From: an uncultured Prevotella sp.
GTDB taxonomy: Bacteria; Bacteroidota; Bacteroidia; Bacteroidales; Bacteroidaceae
DNA: 64,000 nt
Reading direction: 5' to 3'
Assembly: GCA_905196835.1 (NCBI GenBank)
Contig: CAJJWN010000008.1
Location: 31,345 to 95,344 of the forward strand
Shown: positions 44,943 to 53,854 of the stretch, piece after piece
Layout: every line of letters starts with the position of its first letter
Position numbering within the stretch: the first letter of the stretch is position 1
The notes under the pieces: generated by a model
The model's input: only the letters and a program-made list of their open reading frames with translations
Told to the model about the DNA's origin: nothing
The model's database searches: none
Program-made: the position numbers and the translations under genes

Positions 44943-45818
44943 ATGATACAATCAATGACTGGTTACGGAAAGTCTGTCGTAACTTTCAATGAAAAGAAAA
45001 TACACGTAGAGATTAAGTCGCTTAACAGCAAGGCGTTGGACTTGTCAACGCGCATCGCCCCGCTTTATAGAGAGAAGGAAATGGTAATACGCCAGATGGT
45101 GTCGAAGGCCTTGCTTAGGGGTAAGGTTGATTTCTCCATTTGGGTTGAGAAAGATGCTTCGGCCGATGCCACGCCGGTAAACGCCGCCCTTGTCGAGAAT
45201 TATTACCGCCAAATAAAGGCCTTGTCGGCAAGTGTCGGCATACCGGAGCCGCAAGACTGGTTTGCCACGCTCATGCGCCTGCCCGACGTTATGACGAAAG
45301 TCGAGGTGGAAGAGCTGGGCGATGACGAGTGGACTGCCGTCCGCCGTGGCGTAGAAGAGGCACTGGCGGCTCTCGTGTCGTTCCGCGAACAGGAAGGCGC
45401 AGCCCTTTACCGCAAGTTCTCCGAGAAGATAGACAACATCGCGGCGTTGCTTGCCTCCATCGAGCCTTACGAGAAGTCGCGCGTCGAAAAGATACGTTCC
45501 CGCATCGTGGAAGGGCTTAAGAGCATACCCGACGTTGAGTATGACAAGAACCGCCTTGAGCAGGAACTCATCTATTATATCGAGAAACTTGACATCAACG
45601 AGGAGAAACAGCGTCTTGCCAACCATCTGAAATACTTTCGTGAGACGCTTGACGACGAAATCGGCCAAGGCAAGAAGCTCGGCTTCATAGCGCAGGAGAT
45701 GGGGCGTGAAATCAACACCACGGGCAGCAAAAGCAACAATGCGGAGATGCAGAACATCGTGGTGAAGATGAAGGACGAGCTTGAACAAATCAAGGAGCAG
45801 GTGCTGAATGTATTGTGA
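44943..45818 (+). CDS. YicC family endoribonuclease
   Basis: This 291-residue protein starts MIQSMTGYGKSVV, the hallmark of YicC, and ends with HKTGSKSN-like text (GREINTTGSKSNNAEMQNIV) and a coiled C-terminus. In E. coli YicC is a hexameric RNase that promotes turnover of the small RNA RyhB; whether this homologue has such targets is unknown. ATG 44943 is used because the signature begins there. Gmk and nadD follow on the same strand, a common Bacteroidetes order. Confidence 0.93.
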   Translation: MIQSMTGYGKSVVTFNEKKIHVEIKSLNSKALDLSTRIAPLYREKEMVIRQMVSKALLRGKVDFSIWVEKDASADATPVNAALVENYYRQIKALSASVGIPEPQDWFATLMRLPDVMTKVEVEELGDDEWTAVRRGVEEALAALVSFREQEGAALYRKFSEKIDNIAALLASIEPYEKSRVEKIRSRIVEGLKSIPDVEYDKNRLEQELIYYIEKLDINEEKQRLANHLKYFRETLDDEIGQGKKLGFIAQEMGREINTTGSKSNNAEMQNIVVKMKDELEQIKEQVLNVL

Positions 45819-45821
45819 AAA

Positions 45822-45934
45822 CAGCAGACAAGCAAACGAGTGACAAGCAGACAAGGTGATTTGCCTCTGTTTTTAATGTGTAATGGCTAACGCAAATGGC
45901 CTTGTCTGCTTGTCGCTCGTCTACTTGTCTGCTT
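45822..45934. repeat. Inverted CAGACAAG-word repeat between yicC and gmk
   Basis: Arms 45822-45864 and 45892-45934 match at 37 of 43 positions. They consist of CAGACAAGC words of the same family as 2423-2515. Mismatches here do not favour either transcript strand. Confidence 0.75.
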
Positions 45935-45950
45935 AAAATAACAAAATATT

Positions 45951-46514
45951 ATGTCCGGTAAAGTTATCATTTTCTCCGCTCCCAGCGGCAGCGGAAAGAG
46001 CACAATCATAGGCCGTTTGATGACTCATAAGGAGCTGAACATGGCGTTCAGCATATCGTGTACGAGCCGCCAGCCGCGCGGCGCGGAGCGCGACGGCGTG
46101 GAGTATTACTTCGTTACGCCCGACGAGTTTCGTCGGAAAATCGCCGACGGGGAGTTTCTTGAATACGAGGAGGTGTACAAGGACCGTTACTACGGCACGT
46201 TGAAGAGCCAGGTGGAGCGGCAGCTTGAGGCCGGAGAGAACGTCGTCCTCGACGTGGATGTCAAGGGAGCGTGCAACATCAAGCAGTTCTACGGCGACCG
46301 CGCCTTGGCTCTTTTCATCCAGCCTCCGTCGCTCGACGAGCTTCGCCGGCGGCTCGAAGGGCGCGGCACTGACGCTCCCAGCGTAATTGAGGACCGCCTG
46401 GCGCGCGCCGAGTTCGAGCTTGGCTTCGCTCAGAAGTTCGACAAAGTAATCGTAAACGACGACCTCGACCGCGCCGTAAGCGAAGCCCTGGAGGCGGTGA
46501 AAGAGTTTGTATGA
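45951..46514 (+). CDS. gmk: Guanylate kinase
   Basis: It phosphorylates GMP to GDP with ATP. The 187 residues carry the P-loop SAPSGSGKST at residues 9-18, the GMP-binding region SISCTSRQPRGAERDGVEYY, and YGT near 79. Length and motifs are canonical. It overlaps nadD by four bases (ATGA), implying coupled translation. Confidence 0.97.
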   Translation: MSGKVIIFSAPSGSGKSTIIGRLMTHKELNMAFSISCTSRQPRGAERDGVEYYFVTPDEFRRKIADGEFLEYEEVYKDRYYGTLKSQVERQLEAGENVVLDVDVKGACNIKQFYGDRALALFIQPPSLDELRRRLEGRGTDAPSVIEDRLARAEFELGFAQKFDKVIVNDDLDRAVSEALEAVKEFV

Positions 46515-47089
46515 CATCCGCAATCGGTATTTTCGGCGGTTCGTTCAACCCCGTACACAATGGCCACATCGAGCTGGCGCGGCGGCTGTTGACGCTTGCC
46601 GGGCTTGACGAGGTATGGTTCGTTGTGTCTCCCCAAAACCCATTCAAGCGTAATGAAAAACTTTTAGACGATGCGCTACGCCTTGAAATGGTGCGCCTCG
46701 CGCTTGCTGACGAGCCGCGCATGGCGGCTTCCGATTGTGAGTTTCGCCTGCCACGGCCTTCCTATATGTGGCATACGCTCCAGTCGCTTGCCAAGAATTA
46801 TCCCGACCGCGAGTTCGTCCTGCTAATCGGTGCGGACAACTGGGCACGCTTCGACCAGTGGTATGCCGCGCGTGAAATCATCGCCAATCACCGCATCGTG
46901 GTCTATCCGCGTGAGGGCACGCCGCTCAATCCTGCTTCGTTTCCTCCCAATGTCACACTCGCCGATACCGGCCTTGTGCCCGGCAGCAGCACCGAAGTGC
47001 GCCGCCGCATAGCCTGCGGCCAGTCAATCGACGGCCTCGTGCCGCCTGTCGTGGCGGATTTTATCCGTAAAAACAAGCTGTATTTGTAG
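46511..47089 (+). CDS. nadD: Nicotinate-nucleotide adenylyltransferase
   Basis: It adenylates nicotinate mononucleotide to deamido-NAD in NAD synthesis. The 192 residues start with GIFGGSFNPVHNGH, the nucleotidyltransferase HxGH motif, and contain VVSPQNPFKR, LLIGADNWARFDQW and the C-terminal motif STEVRRRI (SSTEVRRRIACGQSID). It is last in the yicC-gmk-nadD group and is followed by a strong hairpin shared with the convergent CPBP gene. Confidence 0.97.
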   Translation: MTSAIGIFGGSFNPVHNGHIELARRLLTLAGLDEVWFVVSPQNPFKRNEKLLDDALRLEMVRLALADEPRMAASDCEFRLPRPSYMWHTLQSLAKNYPDREFVLLIGADNWARFDQWYAAREIIANHRIVVYPREGTPLNPASFPPNVTLADTGLVPGSSTEVRRRIACGQSIDGLVPPVVADFIRKNKLYL

Positions 47090-47098
47090 ATTTGTTTT

Positions 47099-47156
47099 TG
47101 TTTCTTATAAGTAACAGATTTGCAAATTGCGTATAATCTGTTACTTATAAGAAACA
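47099..47156. terminator. Bidirectional hairpin between nadD and the CPBP gene
   Basis: Perfect 22-base arms, 47099-47120 and 47135-47156 (core TTTCTTATAAGTAACAGATT), with a 14-base loop. The right arm overlaps the 3' end of the CPBP reading frame. Confidence 0.8.
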
Positions 47157-47929
47157 GATTTTCTTGTCTTTGTTCCTCTGTTCAACGCTATTACGCAGAG
47201 CGTGAGCACTACGGCGGCTATGGCGGCGAGCGTCCATTCCACGGCTGTAGCTGTAGTAGCGCCAAGCGTTTCGATGTCGGGAAGGGCGCTGTCGGGTATT
47301 GCGCAGACGGTGTTGTTCGTGACATGGAGCACTACGGGCGGCCAGAGGCTGCCCGTGCGCACGGCGAACCACCCGGCGATGAGGCCGTACATGAAGTAGA
47401 ACGGTAGTAGCTCGGGATTTAGGTGCACCGCGGCGAAGAGCAGGGAGGGCAGGGAGAGGGTCACGATGATGTTGCAACGCTTGGCGAGCAGGCTGCCAGT
47501 CATCGCTCCGCGGAACACCATTTCCTCGACGAACGGCCCCAGCAGGCAGCCCGTAAGCAGGATAAGCACCGAGCCAGACGCGAACGGGTCGCTTTCGTTG
47601 ACGGCCTCCTCAAGCCTGAGTGCGTTGGTTAGCGGACTTTTGATTAATGTTATGCACAGGGTAGCCAACGCCGCCAAGGCGCACGCCTTGCCCGTGCCTG
47701 CTGTCCGCGTTGTGAGCATACGGCGCACCATACGCAGCCTAATGAATACCAGGAAAGGCACGGCGAACGCTAAGAACAAGGCTGTGTCCTCAACCCAAGG
47801 CGCGTCCAAGAGCGTGCCTTGGTCAACGTCTGCCGCCCAGGCGTACAGCACGAGGCATGAGAAAAACAGCAACGCAGTGCCGACATGCAGTGCTGCGAAC
47901 AGTGCGAAATACAGTAACGACTTTTTCAT
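47141..47929 (-). CDS. CPBP family intramembrane protease
   Basis: This 262-residue polytopic membrane protein has the CPBP/Abi motifs: FVEEMVFRG (the EExxxR glutamates), FAAVHLNPE and LHVTNNTVC, which together form the intramembrane metalloprotease-like site related to Rce1. Six to eight hydrophobic segments are visible. Substrates are unknown; family members process prenylated proteins or peptides or serve in bacteriocin immunity. ATG 47929 (MKKSLLYFALF) is chosen over an upstream in-frame start lacking a clean hydrophobic beginning. Its last codons lie in the terminator arm. Confidence 0.88.
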   Translation of the reverse strand: MKKSLLYFALFAALHVGTALLFFSCLVLYAWAADVDQGTLLDAPWVEDTALFLAFAVPFLVFIRLRMVRRMLTTRTAGTGKACALAALATLCITLIKSPLTNALRLEEAVNESDPFASGSVLILLTGCLLGPFVEEMVFRGAMTGSLLAKRCNIIVTLSLPSLLFAAVHLNPELLPFYFMYGLIAGWFAVRTGSLWPPVVLHVTNNTVCAIPDSALPDIETLGATTATAVEWTLAAIAAVVLTLCVIALNRGTKTRKSVSYK

Positions 47930-48080
47930 AACGCGTTGCAAATGTAGTGAAATCAGCCGGAATTGCAAAATCCTGCGAGGCAAAATGCCGCTTGTTACAG
48001 CCGTTTCGGTGTCAGGCGCATGGCCGTTTCCGCCCTCGCTCTTGGCTTGTCTGTAACCCGCTGATAATCAGGCGCGTTGC

Positions 48081-48168
48081 AAAAGGCCGTCTTTTAGAGT
48101 GCAAAAGGTGGCCTTTTAGACGGTGAAAGACGGCCTTTTGCATTGCAATATGCCACCTTTCGCAAAAC
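48081..48168. repeat. 22-base palindromic array, locus 6 (4 units)
   Basis: Units begin at 48081, 48103, 48125 and 48147 with mixed orientations. The flank CCGCTGATAATCAGGCGCGT is on the left, as at locus 2. Confidence 0.9.
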
Positions 48169-48230
48169 CGCTTGTCGGCGGCCGTTTTGCGGTTGGCGGC
48201 AGGGCAAACCATACTTTTTCACATTTATTT

Positions 48231-48261
48231 ATTGTAAATGAAATAAAAAGATGTAATTTTG
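48231..48261 (+). promoter_or_regulatory. Promoter of the phosphoethanolamine-transferase-like gene
   Basis: ATTG (48231-48234) and TAATTTTG (48254-48261) are 19 bases apart, one base off the full consensus. The ATG is 24 bases downstream. Confidence 0.65.
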
Positions 48262-48284
48262 CCGAAAATTTTACAATCATCAGG

Positions 48285-50171
48285 ATGAATCTTGCTGACA
48301 AGATAGGGCGCATGTTGGCGTCCGTGCTCAAGCCTTTGCGCAGTTACGGCGCGTTCGTCGTGTTCATGTTCGTGCTGGGCTTGGTGGCCGTCTATGCCGT
48401 AGTGCCCGCCAAGCGCGGCTATCATGCCTACGCGCTTGCCCCCGAAGAGATATTTGTCGATGTGTGCCTGCTGTGCCTTGTGCTGTGGATTATGCCGCGC
48501 AAGGTCGGCCTTTGGCTCAAGCGCGCGATGTATGTTGTGGCCTACCTGCTGGCTATTGTCGATGTGTATTGCTTCGTCAAGTTCGACACTACCATAACCC
48601 CCACGATGCTGCTTTTGGTTGGCGAGACCAACAGCGACGAGGCGGCGGAGTTCGTCGAGTCTTACATGACGTTCGGAGTAATCTTCACCCGTCTTGGCCG
48701 CGTGCTTCTCGTGCTTCTCGCTCACATGGTTTGGGCGGCAGTTTATTATAAAGTCAACAAGCAGACGAGCAGACGAGCAGACGAGCAGACGGGCGGACAA
48801 GCAGAAAAACAGGCTCGTCGTCCTTTTGTATATAGGCTTGTTGAAAAGGCAAACGCCCTTGTCTGCTTGTCTGCTCGTGCCTTGTCTGCTGCAAAGCCAT
48901 GGCTCGGGCTTGCCCTTCTCGCCGCGTTCGTCTACTGCGCCGTTGTGGGCTGGCCCAACAAGGCGGCGTATGCCCGCTTGATGTCTTACGACAACATAGG
49001 CGACGTTGAGCACGAGCTTACGCGCAAGGACTGCGCCGTGATGTTCCATCCCGTGTACCGCCTGCTCTTCAGCGTCTATGCCAACGGGCTTACGGCGCAG
49101 CAGGTTGACAAGCTCGTTGCCAACATCGACAAGGCCGTTGTAGACAGTTGCTCTTACCGCAGCAAGAACATCGTGCTCATAATAGGCGAGAGCTACAACC
49201 GCCATCACGCCAGCCTGTACGGCTACGGTATGCCTACCACGCCGCGGCAGGAGGCCAGGGCGCGCAAAGGAGGCCTCGTTCCGTTCACCGACGTGGTGGC
49301 ACCTTGGAACCTGACAAGCTTCGTATTCAAGTACCTCTTCTCGCTTTATACCGTGGGCGACAAGGGCGAATGGTGCGACTATCCGCTGTTTCCCGAGCTG
49401 TTCCGCAAGGCCGGTTACCATGTAACCTTCCTCACCAACCAGTTCCTTCCGCAGGCCAAGGAGGCCGTGTACGACTTCAGCGGAGGCTTCTTCCTCAACA
49501 ACCCGACGCTTAGCAAGGCCATGTTCGACACGCGCAACAAGAGCCTTTTCCGCTTCGACGAGAGCATGTTGGACCAGTATGACCGCCTGAAGAAGCACAA
49601 CAAGGAGCACAACCTCATCATATTCCACCTCAAGGGACAGCACGTAGACTACCGAACGCGCTTCCCGAGGGGCCGCCGCCACTTCAACCCTGACGACTAT
49701 GACCGCCCAGAACTCAAGCAGAAGGAGCTGCGCGTGCTGGCCGATTATGACAACGCCGTGCTTTACAACGACTCCGTTGTAGACCAAATCGTTAAACGTT
49801 TCGAGGACGAGGAGGCCGTCATAATCCACGTTCCCGACCACGGCGAGGAGTGTTACGGCGAGGGTGTGCACTTCTACGGGCGTATGCACTCCACCGAAAT
49901 AACATCCCGCCTGGCGCACGAGGAGTTTGACATACCCTTCTGGCTCTGGTGCTCGCACGACTTCATAGTGAACAATCCGGAGGTTTACGGCGACATACTC
50001 AAGGCGCGCGACCGCCGATACATGACCGACGCGCTGCCCCATCTGCTGCTTTACCTCGGCGGTATAAGCACGCCCCACTACCGCGACGACCTCAACATAC
50101 TTAGCGACGGGTACAACGAGGCGCGCCCGAGGATACTCAAGAACACTACGGATTATGACAAGCTGGAGTAA
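48285..50171 (+). CDS. Phosphoethanolamine-transferase-like sulfatase-fold membrane enzyme with in-frame repeat insertion
   Basis: This 628-residue inner-membrane protein resembles EptA/Mcr enzymes, which add phosphoethanolamine to lipid A. The N-terminal 225 residues have about five membrane helices. The alkaline-phosphatase-type domain has Glu302 (IIGESYNRHHASLYGYG), a probable nucleophile Thr344 (WNLTSFVFKYLFS) and Asp518-His519 (VPDHGEECYGEGVHFYGRMH contains them), the expected zinc ligands. Residues about 158-203 are encoded by CAGACAAG-family repeats, including three exact octamers GCAGACGA at 48761-48784, between two membrane helices. ATG 48285 follows a good promoter. Lipid A as substrate is inferred from family. 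Confidence 0.87.
   Translation: MNLADKIGRMLASVLKPLRSYGAFVVFMFVLGLVAVYAVVPAKRGYHAYALAPEEIFVDVCLLCLVLWIMPRKVGLWLKRAMYVVAYLLAIVDVYCFVKFDTTITPTMLLLVGETNSDEAAEFVESYMTFGVIFTRLGRVLLVLLAHMVWAAVYYKVNKQTSRRADEQTGGQAEKQARRPFVYRLVEKANALVCLSARALSAAKPWLGLALLAAFVYCAVVGWPNKAAYARLMSYDNIGDVEHELTRKDCAVMFHPVYRLLFSVYANGLTAQQVDKLVANIDKAVVDSCSYRSKNIVLIIGESYNRHHASLYGYGMPTTPRQEARARKGGLVPFTDVVAPWNLTSFVFKYLFSLYTVGDKGEWCDYPLFPELFRKAGYHVTFLTNQFLPQAKEAVYDFSGGFFLNNPTLSKAMFDTRNKSLFRFDESMLDQYDRLKKHNKEHNLIIFHLKGQHVDYRTRFPRGRRHFNPDDYDRPELKQKELRVLADYDNAVLYNDSVVDQIVKRFEDEEAVIIHVPDHGEECYGEGVHFYGRMHSTEITSRLAHEEFDIPFWLWCSHDFIVNNPEVYGDILKARDRRYMTDALPHLLLYLGGISTPHYRDDLNILSDGYNEARPRILKNTTDYDKLE
48761..48891. repeat. Octanucleotide and inverted CAGACAAG-word repeat inside a coding sequence
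   Basis: GCAGACGA repeats exactly at 48761, 48769 and 48777, then drifts (GCAGACGG, GCGGACAA, GCAGAAAA). The reverse-complement words CTTGTCTGCTTGTCTGC follow at 48858-48891. The whole block stays in frame and adds about 46 residues. Confidence 0.85.
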
Positions 50172-50177
50172 GAATAA

Positions 50178-50499
50178 CCACTCCAGCCCTCCCCAAGGGA
50201 GGGAGTTTGAAATGCCTTGAGCTGTGGCGTATCGGGCATATCAGGCTCATTTGTCCCATAGAACATAACCGCCGGTTTCGCAAAAGGCCGTCAATCGCAT
50301 TGCGAAAGGCCGTCTTTTAGAGGCTAAAAGGCCACGTTTTGCACGGTAAAACACGGCAAATGGGTAAGTGGCTGACAGTCAACAGGTTGACGAAAGGTAT
50401 GCAAGCGGCGTAAAAACCGCCTTATAATATATAAAAGTAATGTATAAAATCACATGCAACCGCACACCAGGCTCCCTCCCTTTGGGAGGGTTGGGGTGG
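50178..50499. repeat. Distant inverted pair of CCTCCC repeats
   Basis: 50178-50209 and 50468-50499 are reverse complements at 27 of 32 positions. Four of the five mismatches would be G-U pairs in plus-strand RNA. They bracket a 258-base loop containing the locus 7 array. Confidence 0.7.
50282..50369. repeat. 22-base palindromic array, locus 7 (4 units)
   Basis: Units begin at 50282, 50304, 50326 and 50348; the last is degenerate and in reverse orientation. The flank TGGCTGACAGTCAACAGGTT follows. Confidence 0.88.
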
Positions 50500-50583
50500 G
50501 TGCCTTCCCGTGCATGGATGGGTGTCGGCCCAGTGTTGGGACGGGTGTCAGGTATTTAGTAGTGGGTGTTAAATGACAATGCA

Positions 50584-51648
50584 ATGACAAAATCGCTTCT
50601 AACCCTTGCCGAGTCGAAGGCTCTGCGCGGCATAGCCATACTCGGCATAATGCTTCATAATTACTGCCATTTCCTCGGCTTCGCCGTCAAGGAGAACGAA
50701 TATACGTTCACGGCGGCCAAGCCCCGGATGCTGGCCGACAGGCTGCTTGCGCTCGACGGCGATTTGTTCGTCCACCTGCTGTCGTTCTTCGGGCATTACG
50801 GCGTGCCCGTGTTCCTCTTCATCAGCGGCTTCGGCCTTGTCTGCAAGTACGAGCAAAGCACGCCGCAGAGGGTGCGCGCCCTGCCCTTCGTAGGCTATCA
50901 TTACCTGAAGCTGCTGCGCCTTATGTTCCTTGGCTACGTGGCGTTCGCTGTCGTCAGTTATTTGCATCCGCACGGTTACCACGGCTATACGCCGGGGCGC
51001 GTGGCGGCGCAGCTGCTCATGTACATTAATATATTGCCCGACCCCGACCACATAATCAAGCCCGGCCCCTACTGGTTCTTCGGCCTAATGCTACAGCTTT
51101 ACATCGTCTACCGCCTGCTCATATACCGGCAGAAAACGTCGAACGTCGTCGCGCTAATCGCTATATGCTGGGTGGCGCAGGCCATGTTCACGCCCGAGAG
51201 CGACCCGGGAGGTGCAACCCTCAACCGCATACGCTACAACTTCATCGGCTGTATGCTGCCCTTCGGCATGGGAGTGCTCTACGCGCGCCATGGCCGGGAG
51301 CTGTCGCCGCGGGCTTACCTGGCATTGGCCGTGGTGTCGGCTGCCGTCGTTTACTTCGGCAGTTTTGCCTTCTGGGCGTGGCTTTGGGTACCGGCGTTCA
51401 TTGTTGTGGGAGCCGTCGCCACGGTAAAGCTTATCCCCGCCGGGGCGCTTGGCCCTATGATGTGGTTCGGAGCCATATCTTCCGCGCTCTTCGTGGTGCA
51501 CCCCGTGACGCGTGAAATCATCATTCCAATGTCTTATCGGGGGCATGTGTATACCGGGCTCGCCGTCTACGTCGTCGTGTCAATACTGCTGGCGTGGCTT
51601 TTCAAGCTCGCTTTCAGGTATATTCCGAAACCAAAACTAAGGCCATGA
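50584..51648 (+). CDS. Acyltransferase-3 family membrane protein
   Basis: This 354-residue polytopic protein resembles OafA-type O-acyltransferases that acetylate or otherwise acylate surface glycans. SKALRGIAILGIMLHNYCHF carries the family's early R-x10-H block, and GVPVFLFISGFGL is the membrane segment that usually reads VxxFFxLSGF. About ten hydrophobic segments are present. ATG 50584 is preferred over an in-frame GTG at 50566. It overlaps the next acyltransferase gene by four bases, so the two are translated together. Substrate unknown. Confidence 0.85.
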   Translation: MTKSLLTLAESKALRGIAILGIMLHNYCHFLGFAVKENEYTFTAAKPRMLADRLLALDGDLFVHLLSFFGHYGVPVFLFISGFGLVCKYEQSTPQRVRALPFVGYHYLKLLRLMFLGYVAFAVVSYLHPHGYHGYTPGRVAAQLLMYINILPDPDHIIKPGPYWFFGLMLQLYIVYRLLIYRQKTSNVVALIAICWVAQAMFTPESDPGGATLNRIRYNFIGCMLPFGMGVLYARHGRELSPRAYLALAVVSAAVVYFGSFAFWAWLWVPAFIVVGAVATVKLIPAGALGPMMWFGAISSALFVVHPVTREIIIPMSYRGHVYTGLAVYVVVSILLAWLFKLAFRYIPKPKLRP

Positions 51649-52652
51649 AGAAACCAATCGAACTGTCTGACATAAGCCGCTACCGCGGCGAACTGATGGG
51701 GCTGGCGATGCTCTTCGTAATGTTGTTCCACGTATGGATGCCCAAGAGCAACCCCATGTACGGCCTCGTGCGCTGCGGCAACGTTGGTGTTGACATCTTC
51801 CTGCTGCTTAGCGGCGTGGGGCTTTGGTTCTCGTGGACTAAGAATCCGTCGCTGAAGCACTTTTTCAAGCGGCGTTACCTGCGCGTATATCCGGCCTGGC
51901 TTGTCATGGCCTGCCTGTTTTACATACCTAATTATATAAACACTCCTGGCGGCGGTTACAGCCCCGACATACCCAATCTCGTTGCAAACATACTCGTAGG
52001 CTGGAGCTTCTGGCGCGTGGACGACCTCACTTTCTGGTTCGTTCCGTCAATAATGATGCTCTACACGTTCGCCCCGGCATACATGACGCTCATCGGGCGC
52101 CACCCCGCCTACCGCTGGACGCCCGTGCTGGCGATGGTCTTGGCCGTAATGGTGCAATACTATCCGCCCGTTCATCAGGCCGTAGGCCACCTCGAAATCT
52201 TTTTCAGCCGCATACCAATTTTCCTCATAGGACTTAACCTCGGGGCGTGGGTTAAGGAGCGGCGCACCATGGACGGGCAGGCCGTGTGGCTCTTCGTGCT
52301 GGCTTTCGTGATGAGTTTGGCAATGTGCGTCGAATTCGAAGAGGCGTGGCGCGGCCGCTTCCCGCTGTTCCTGGAACGCATGGTCTACATACCGCTGACC
52401 GTCTCCGCCGTAGTGCTGCTCGCCCTGGCGTTGCGCTATGCGCCGCAGCGTGTGCGCCGCGCGCTGGCCTTCGTCGGCACAATCAGCCTCGAGCTGTATC
52501 TCATACACATACAGTTCGTACTGAAATACATCACCCCTTACCGCCTCGGCTACTGCCTTACGGCGTTGCTCATGATAGCCGTTTCGCTCGTGCTGGCGTG
52601 GGTTTTGCATAAGGTTGTGAGCATTGCGACGGACAGGGTGCGGCGAAGCTGA
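51645..52652 (+). CDS. Second acyltransferase-3 family membrane protein
   Basis: This 335-residue polytopic protein has YRGELMGLAMLFVMLFHVW at the start, with the conserved His, and VGVDIFLLLSGVGLWFSW, a good match to acyltransferase-3. KRRYLRVYPAWLVMA follows, as is usual. The translational overlap with the first acyltransferase suggests tandem modification of the same or related glycan. The two are clearly different in sequence, so this is not a recent duplication. Donor and acceptor cannot be told from sequence. Confidence 0.87.
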   Translation: MKKPIELSDISRYRGELMGLAMLFVMLFHVWMPKSNPMYGLVRCGNVGVDIFLLLSGVGLWFSWTKNPSLKHFFKRRYLRVYPAWLVMACLFYIPNYINTPGGGYSPDIPNLVANILVGWSFWRVDDLTFWFVPSIMMLYTFAPAYMTLIGRHPAYRWTPVLAMVLAVMVQYYPPVHQAVGHLEIFFSRIPIFLIGLNLGAWVKERRTMDGQAVWLFVLAFVMSLAMCVEFEEAWRGRFPLFLERMVYIPLTVSAVVLLALALRYAPQRVRRALAFVGTISLELYLIHIQFVLKYITPYRLGYCLTALLMIAVSLVLAWVLHKVVSIATDRVRRS

Positions 52653-52966
52653 CACCAGCCTGCTGCCGCCCGGTTTGCGAAAGACGGCAAATGGCGATGC
52701 AAAAGGCCGTCAATTGCACGCTAAAAGGCCACCTTTTGCAAGGTAAAAGACGGCATATTGGGAAGTGGTTGATAATCAGGCGTTTAACTGCATGATGCCA
52801 ACGGCGCATCAGCCTCATTGGGCTTATGAGGCTAATTGGGCCCAACAAGCCCGGAAAGCCTGATGAGCCAAACACGCCAAGGCCGCGTAACTTCCTGCAA
52901 AAGCATACCAGGCTCCCTCCCCCGGGAGGGTTGGGGAGGGGCTGCTTGTTATTAAATTATCGCAAT
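52653..52966. other. Intergenic region before the phosphoribosyltransferase gene
   Basis: This 314-base gap has a 22-base array with flank (52679-52788), degenerate ATTGGGCT/AGCCCG words able to fold (52808-52868) and a single CCTCCC repeat (52905-52946). No gene is seen. Confidence 0.7.
52679..52766. repeat. 22-base palindromic array, locus 8 (4 units)
   Basis: Units begin at 52679, 52701, 52723 and 52745. The outer two are in reverse orientation. The flank TGGTTGATAATCAGGCGTTT follows. Confidence 0.9.
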
Positions 52967-53851
52967 ATGAACAATATTATACGACTAATCCGTCCACACC
53001 AGTGGATAAAAAACGTCTTCGTGATGGTGCCGATGTTCTTCGGCGGCAGCCTGCTTGACGTATCTGACATACGCGCTTCGGTGCTGACGTTCCTCGCGTT
53101 CAGCTTCGTGGCTTCGTCGGTGTACTGCTTCAACGACATCAACGATGTTGAGGCCGACCGCCGCCATCCCGTGAAGTGCCGCCGCCCGGTGGCTTCAGGT
53201 GCGGTGTCGGTGGGTGCGGCGCGCGCCCTTATGCTGCTTATGCTGCTGCTGGCGGCCGCCGTCGCCGCGCTGGTAGGCGACCTCCGGCATGTGCTCCGGG
53301 TGGGCGGCGTGTTGTTGTTTTACTATGTGATGAACCTCTGCTACTGTGCCAAGCTCAAGCAGTATGCCATCATCGACGTGTGCATAGTGGCCTTCGGCTT
53401 TGTGCTGAGAGTGCTCGCCGGAGGCTTCGCCACCGACATTGCGCCGAGCAAGTGGCTGGTGCTGATGACGTTCCTGCTCACGCTTTTCCTCTCGTTTGCC
53501 AAGCGGCGCGACGACGTGTTGCGCATGAACGAGACGGGAGTGCCGCCACGCAAGAACACCATACGTTACAACCTCACGTTCATCAACCAGGCAATCACCG
53601 TCACGGCGACGGTCACGCTGGTGTGTTACATCATGTACACCGTGTCGCCGGAGGTTACCGGGCGCATCGGTTCCGACATGCTTTACCTCACCTCCGTGTT
53701 CGTTCTGCTCGGTCTGTTGCGCTACATGCAGCTGACCGTAGTTGATGAAAAGAGCGGCGACCCTACGCGCATGATGCTGCACGACAGGTTTACACAGCTC
53801 GTAGTCGTAGCCTGGGCGCTCGCCTTCGTGGTGCTGATATATGTTAAATAA
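52967..53851 (+). CDS. UbiA-family polyprenyl-phosphate phosphoribosyltransferase
   Basis: This 294-residue polytopic protein has NDINDVEADRRHP at about 57-69, the Asp-rich motif of UbiA prenyltransferases in the form used by decaprenyl-phosphate phosphoribose synthases (Rv3806c type), and FGFVLRVLAGG plus LFLSFAKRRDD, which belong to that branch rather than to quinone enzymes. The predicted reaction moves 5-phosphoribose from PRPP to a polyprenyl phosphate at the inner membrane. A HAD phosphatase lies next, as expected for removing the 5-phosphate. ATG 52967 is used; upstream in-frame codons belong to repeats. Confidence 0.88.
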   Translation: MNNIIRLIRPHQWIKNVFVMVPMFFGGSLLDVSDIRASVLTFLAFSFVASSVYCFNDINDVEADRRHPVKCRRPVASGAVSVGAARALMLLMLLLAAAVAALVGDLRHVLRVGGVLLFYYVMNLCYCAKLKQYAIIDVCIVAFGFVLRVLAGGFATDIAPSKWLVLMTFLLTLFLSFAKRRDDVLRMNETGVPPRKNTIRYNLTFINQAITVTATVTLVCYIMYTVSPEVTGRIGSDMLYLTSVFVLLGLLRYMQLTVVDEKSGDPTRMMLHDRFTQLVVVAWALAFVVLIYVK

Positions 53852-53854
53852 ATT

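Larger units (their letters stand above)
47930..48284. other. Divergent intergenic region before the phosphoethanolamine-transferase-like gene
   Basis: This 355-base gap holds a flank element (about 48057-48080), a 22-base array (48081-48168), a TTGTCGGCGGCCG stretch resembling the diverged array at 10816, and the promoter at 48231-48261. No gene is seen. Confidence 0.7.
50172..50583. other. Intergenic region between the sulfatase-fold gene and the acyltransferase pair
   Basis: This 412-base gap has an inverted pair of CCTCCC repeats (50178-50209 and 50468-50499) enclosing a 22-base array (50282-50369). A GGGTGTCGGCC/ACGGGTGTCAGG direct repeat lies just before the next gene. No gene is seen. 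Confidence 0.7.

Noticed and set aside
48225..50078. A 617-codon open frame on the minus strand opposite the phosphoethanolamine-transferase-like gene
   Set aside because: It is the antisense of a clearly conserved gene, kept open by high GC codon bias; its translation has no family motif.
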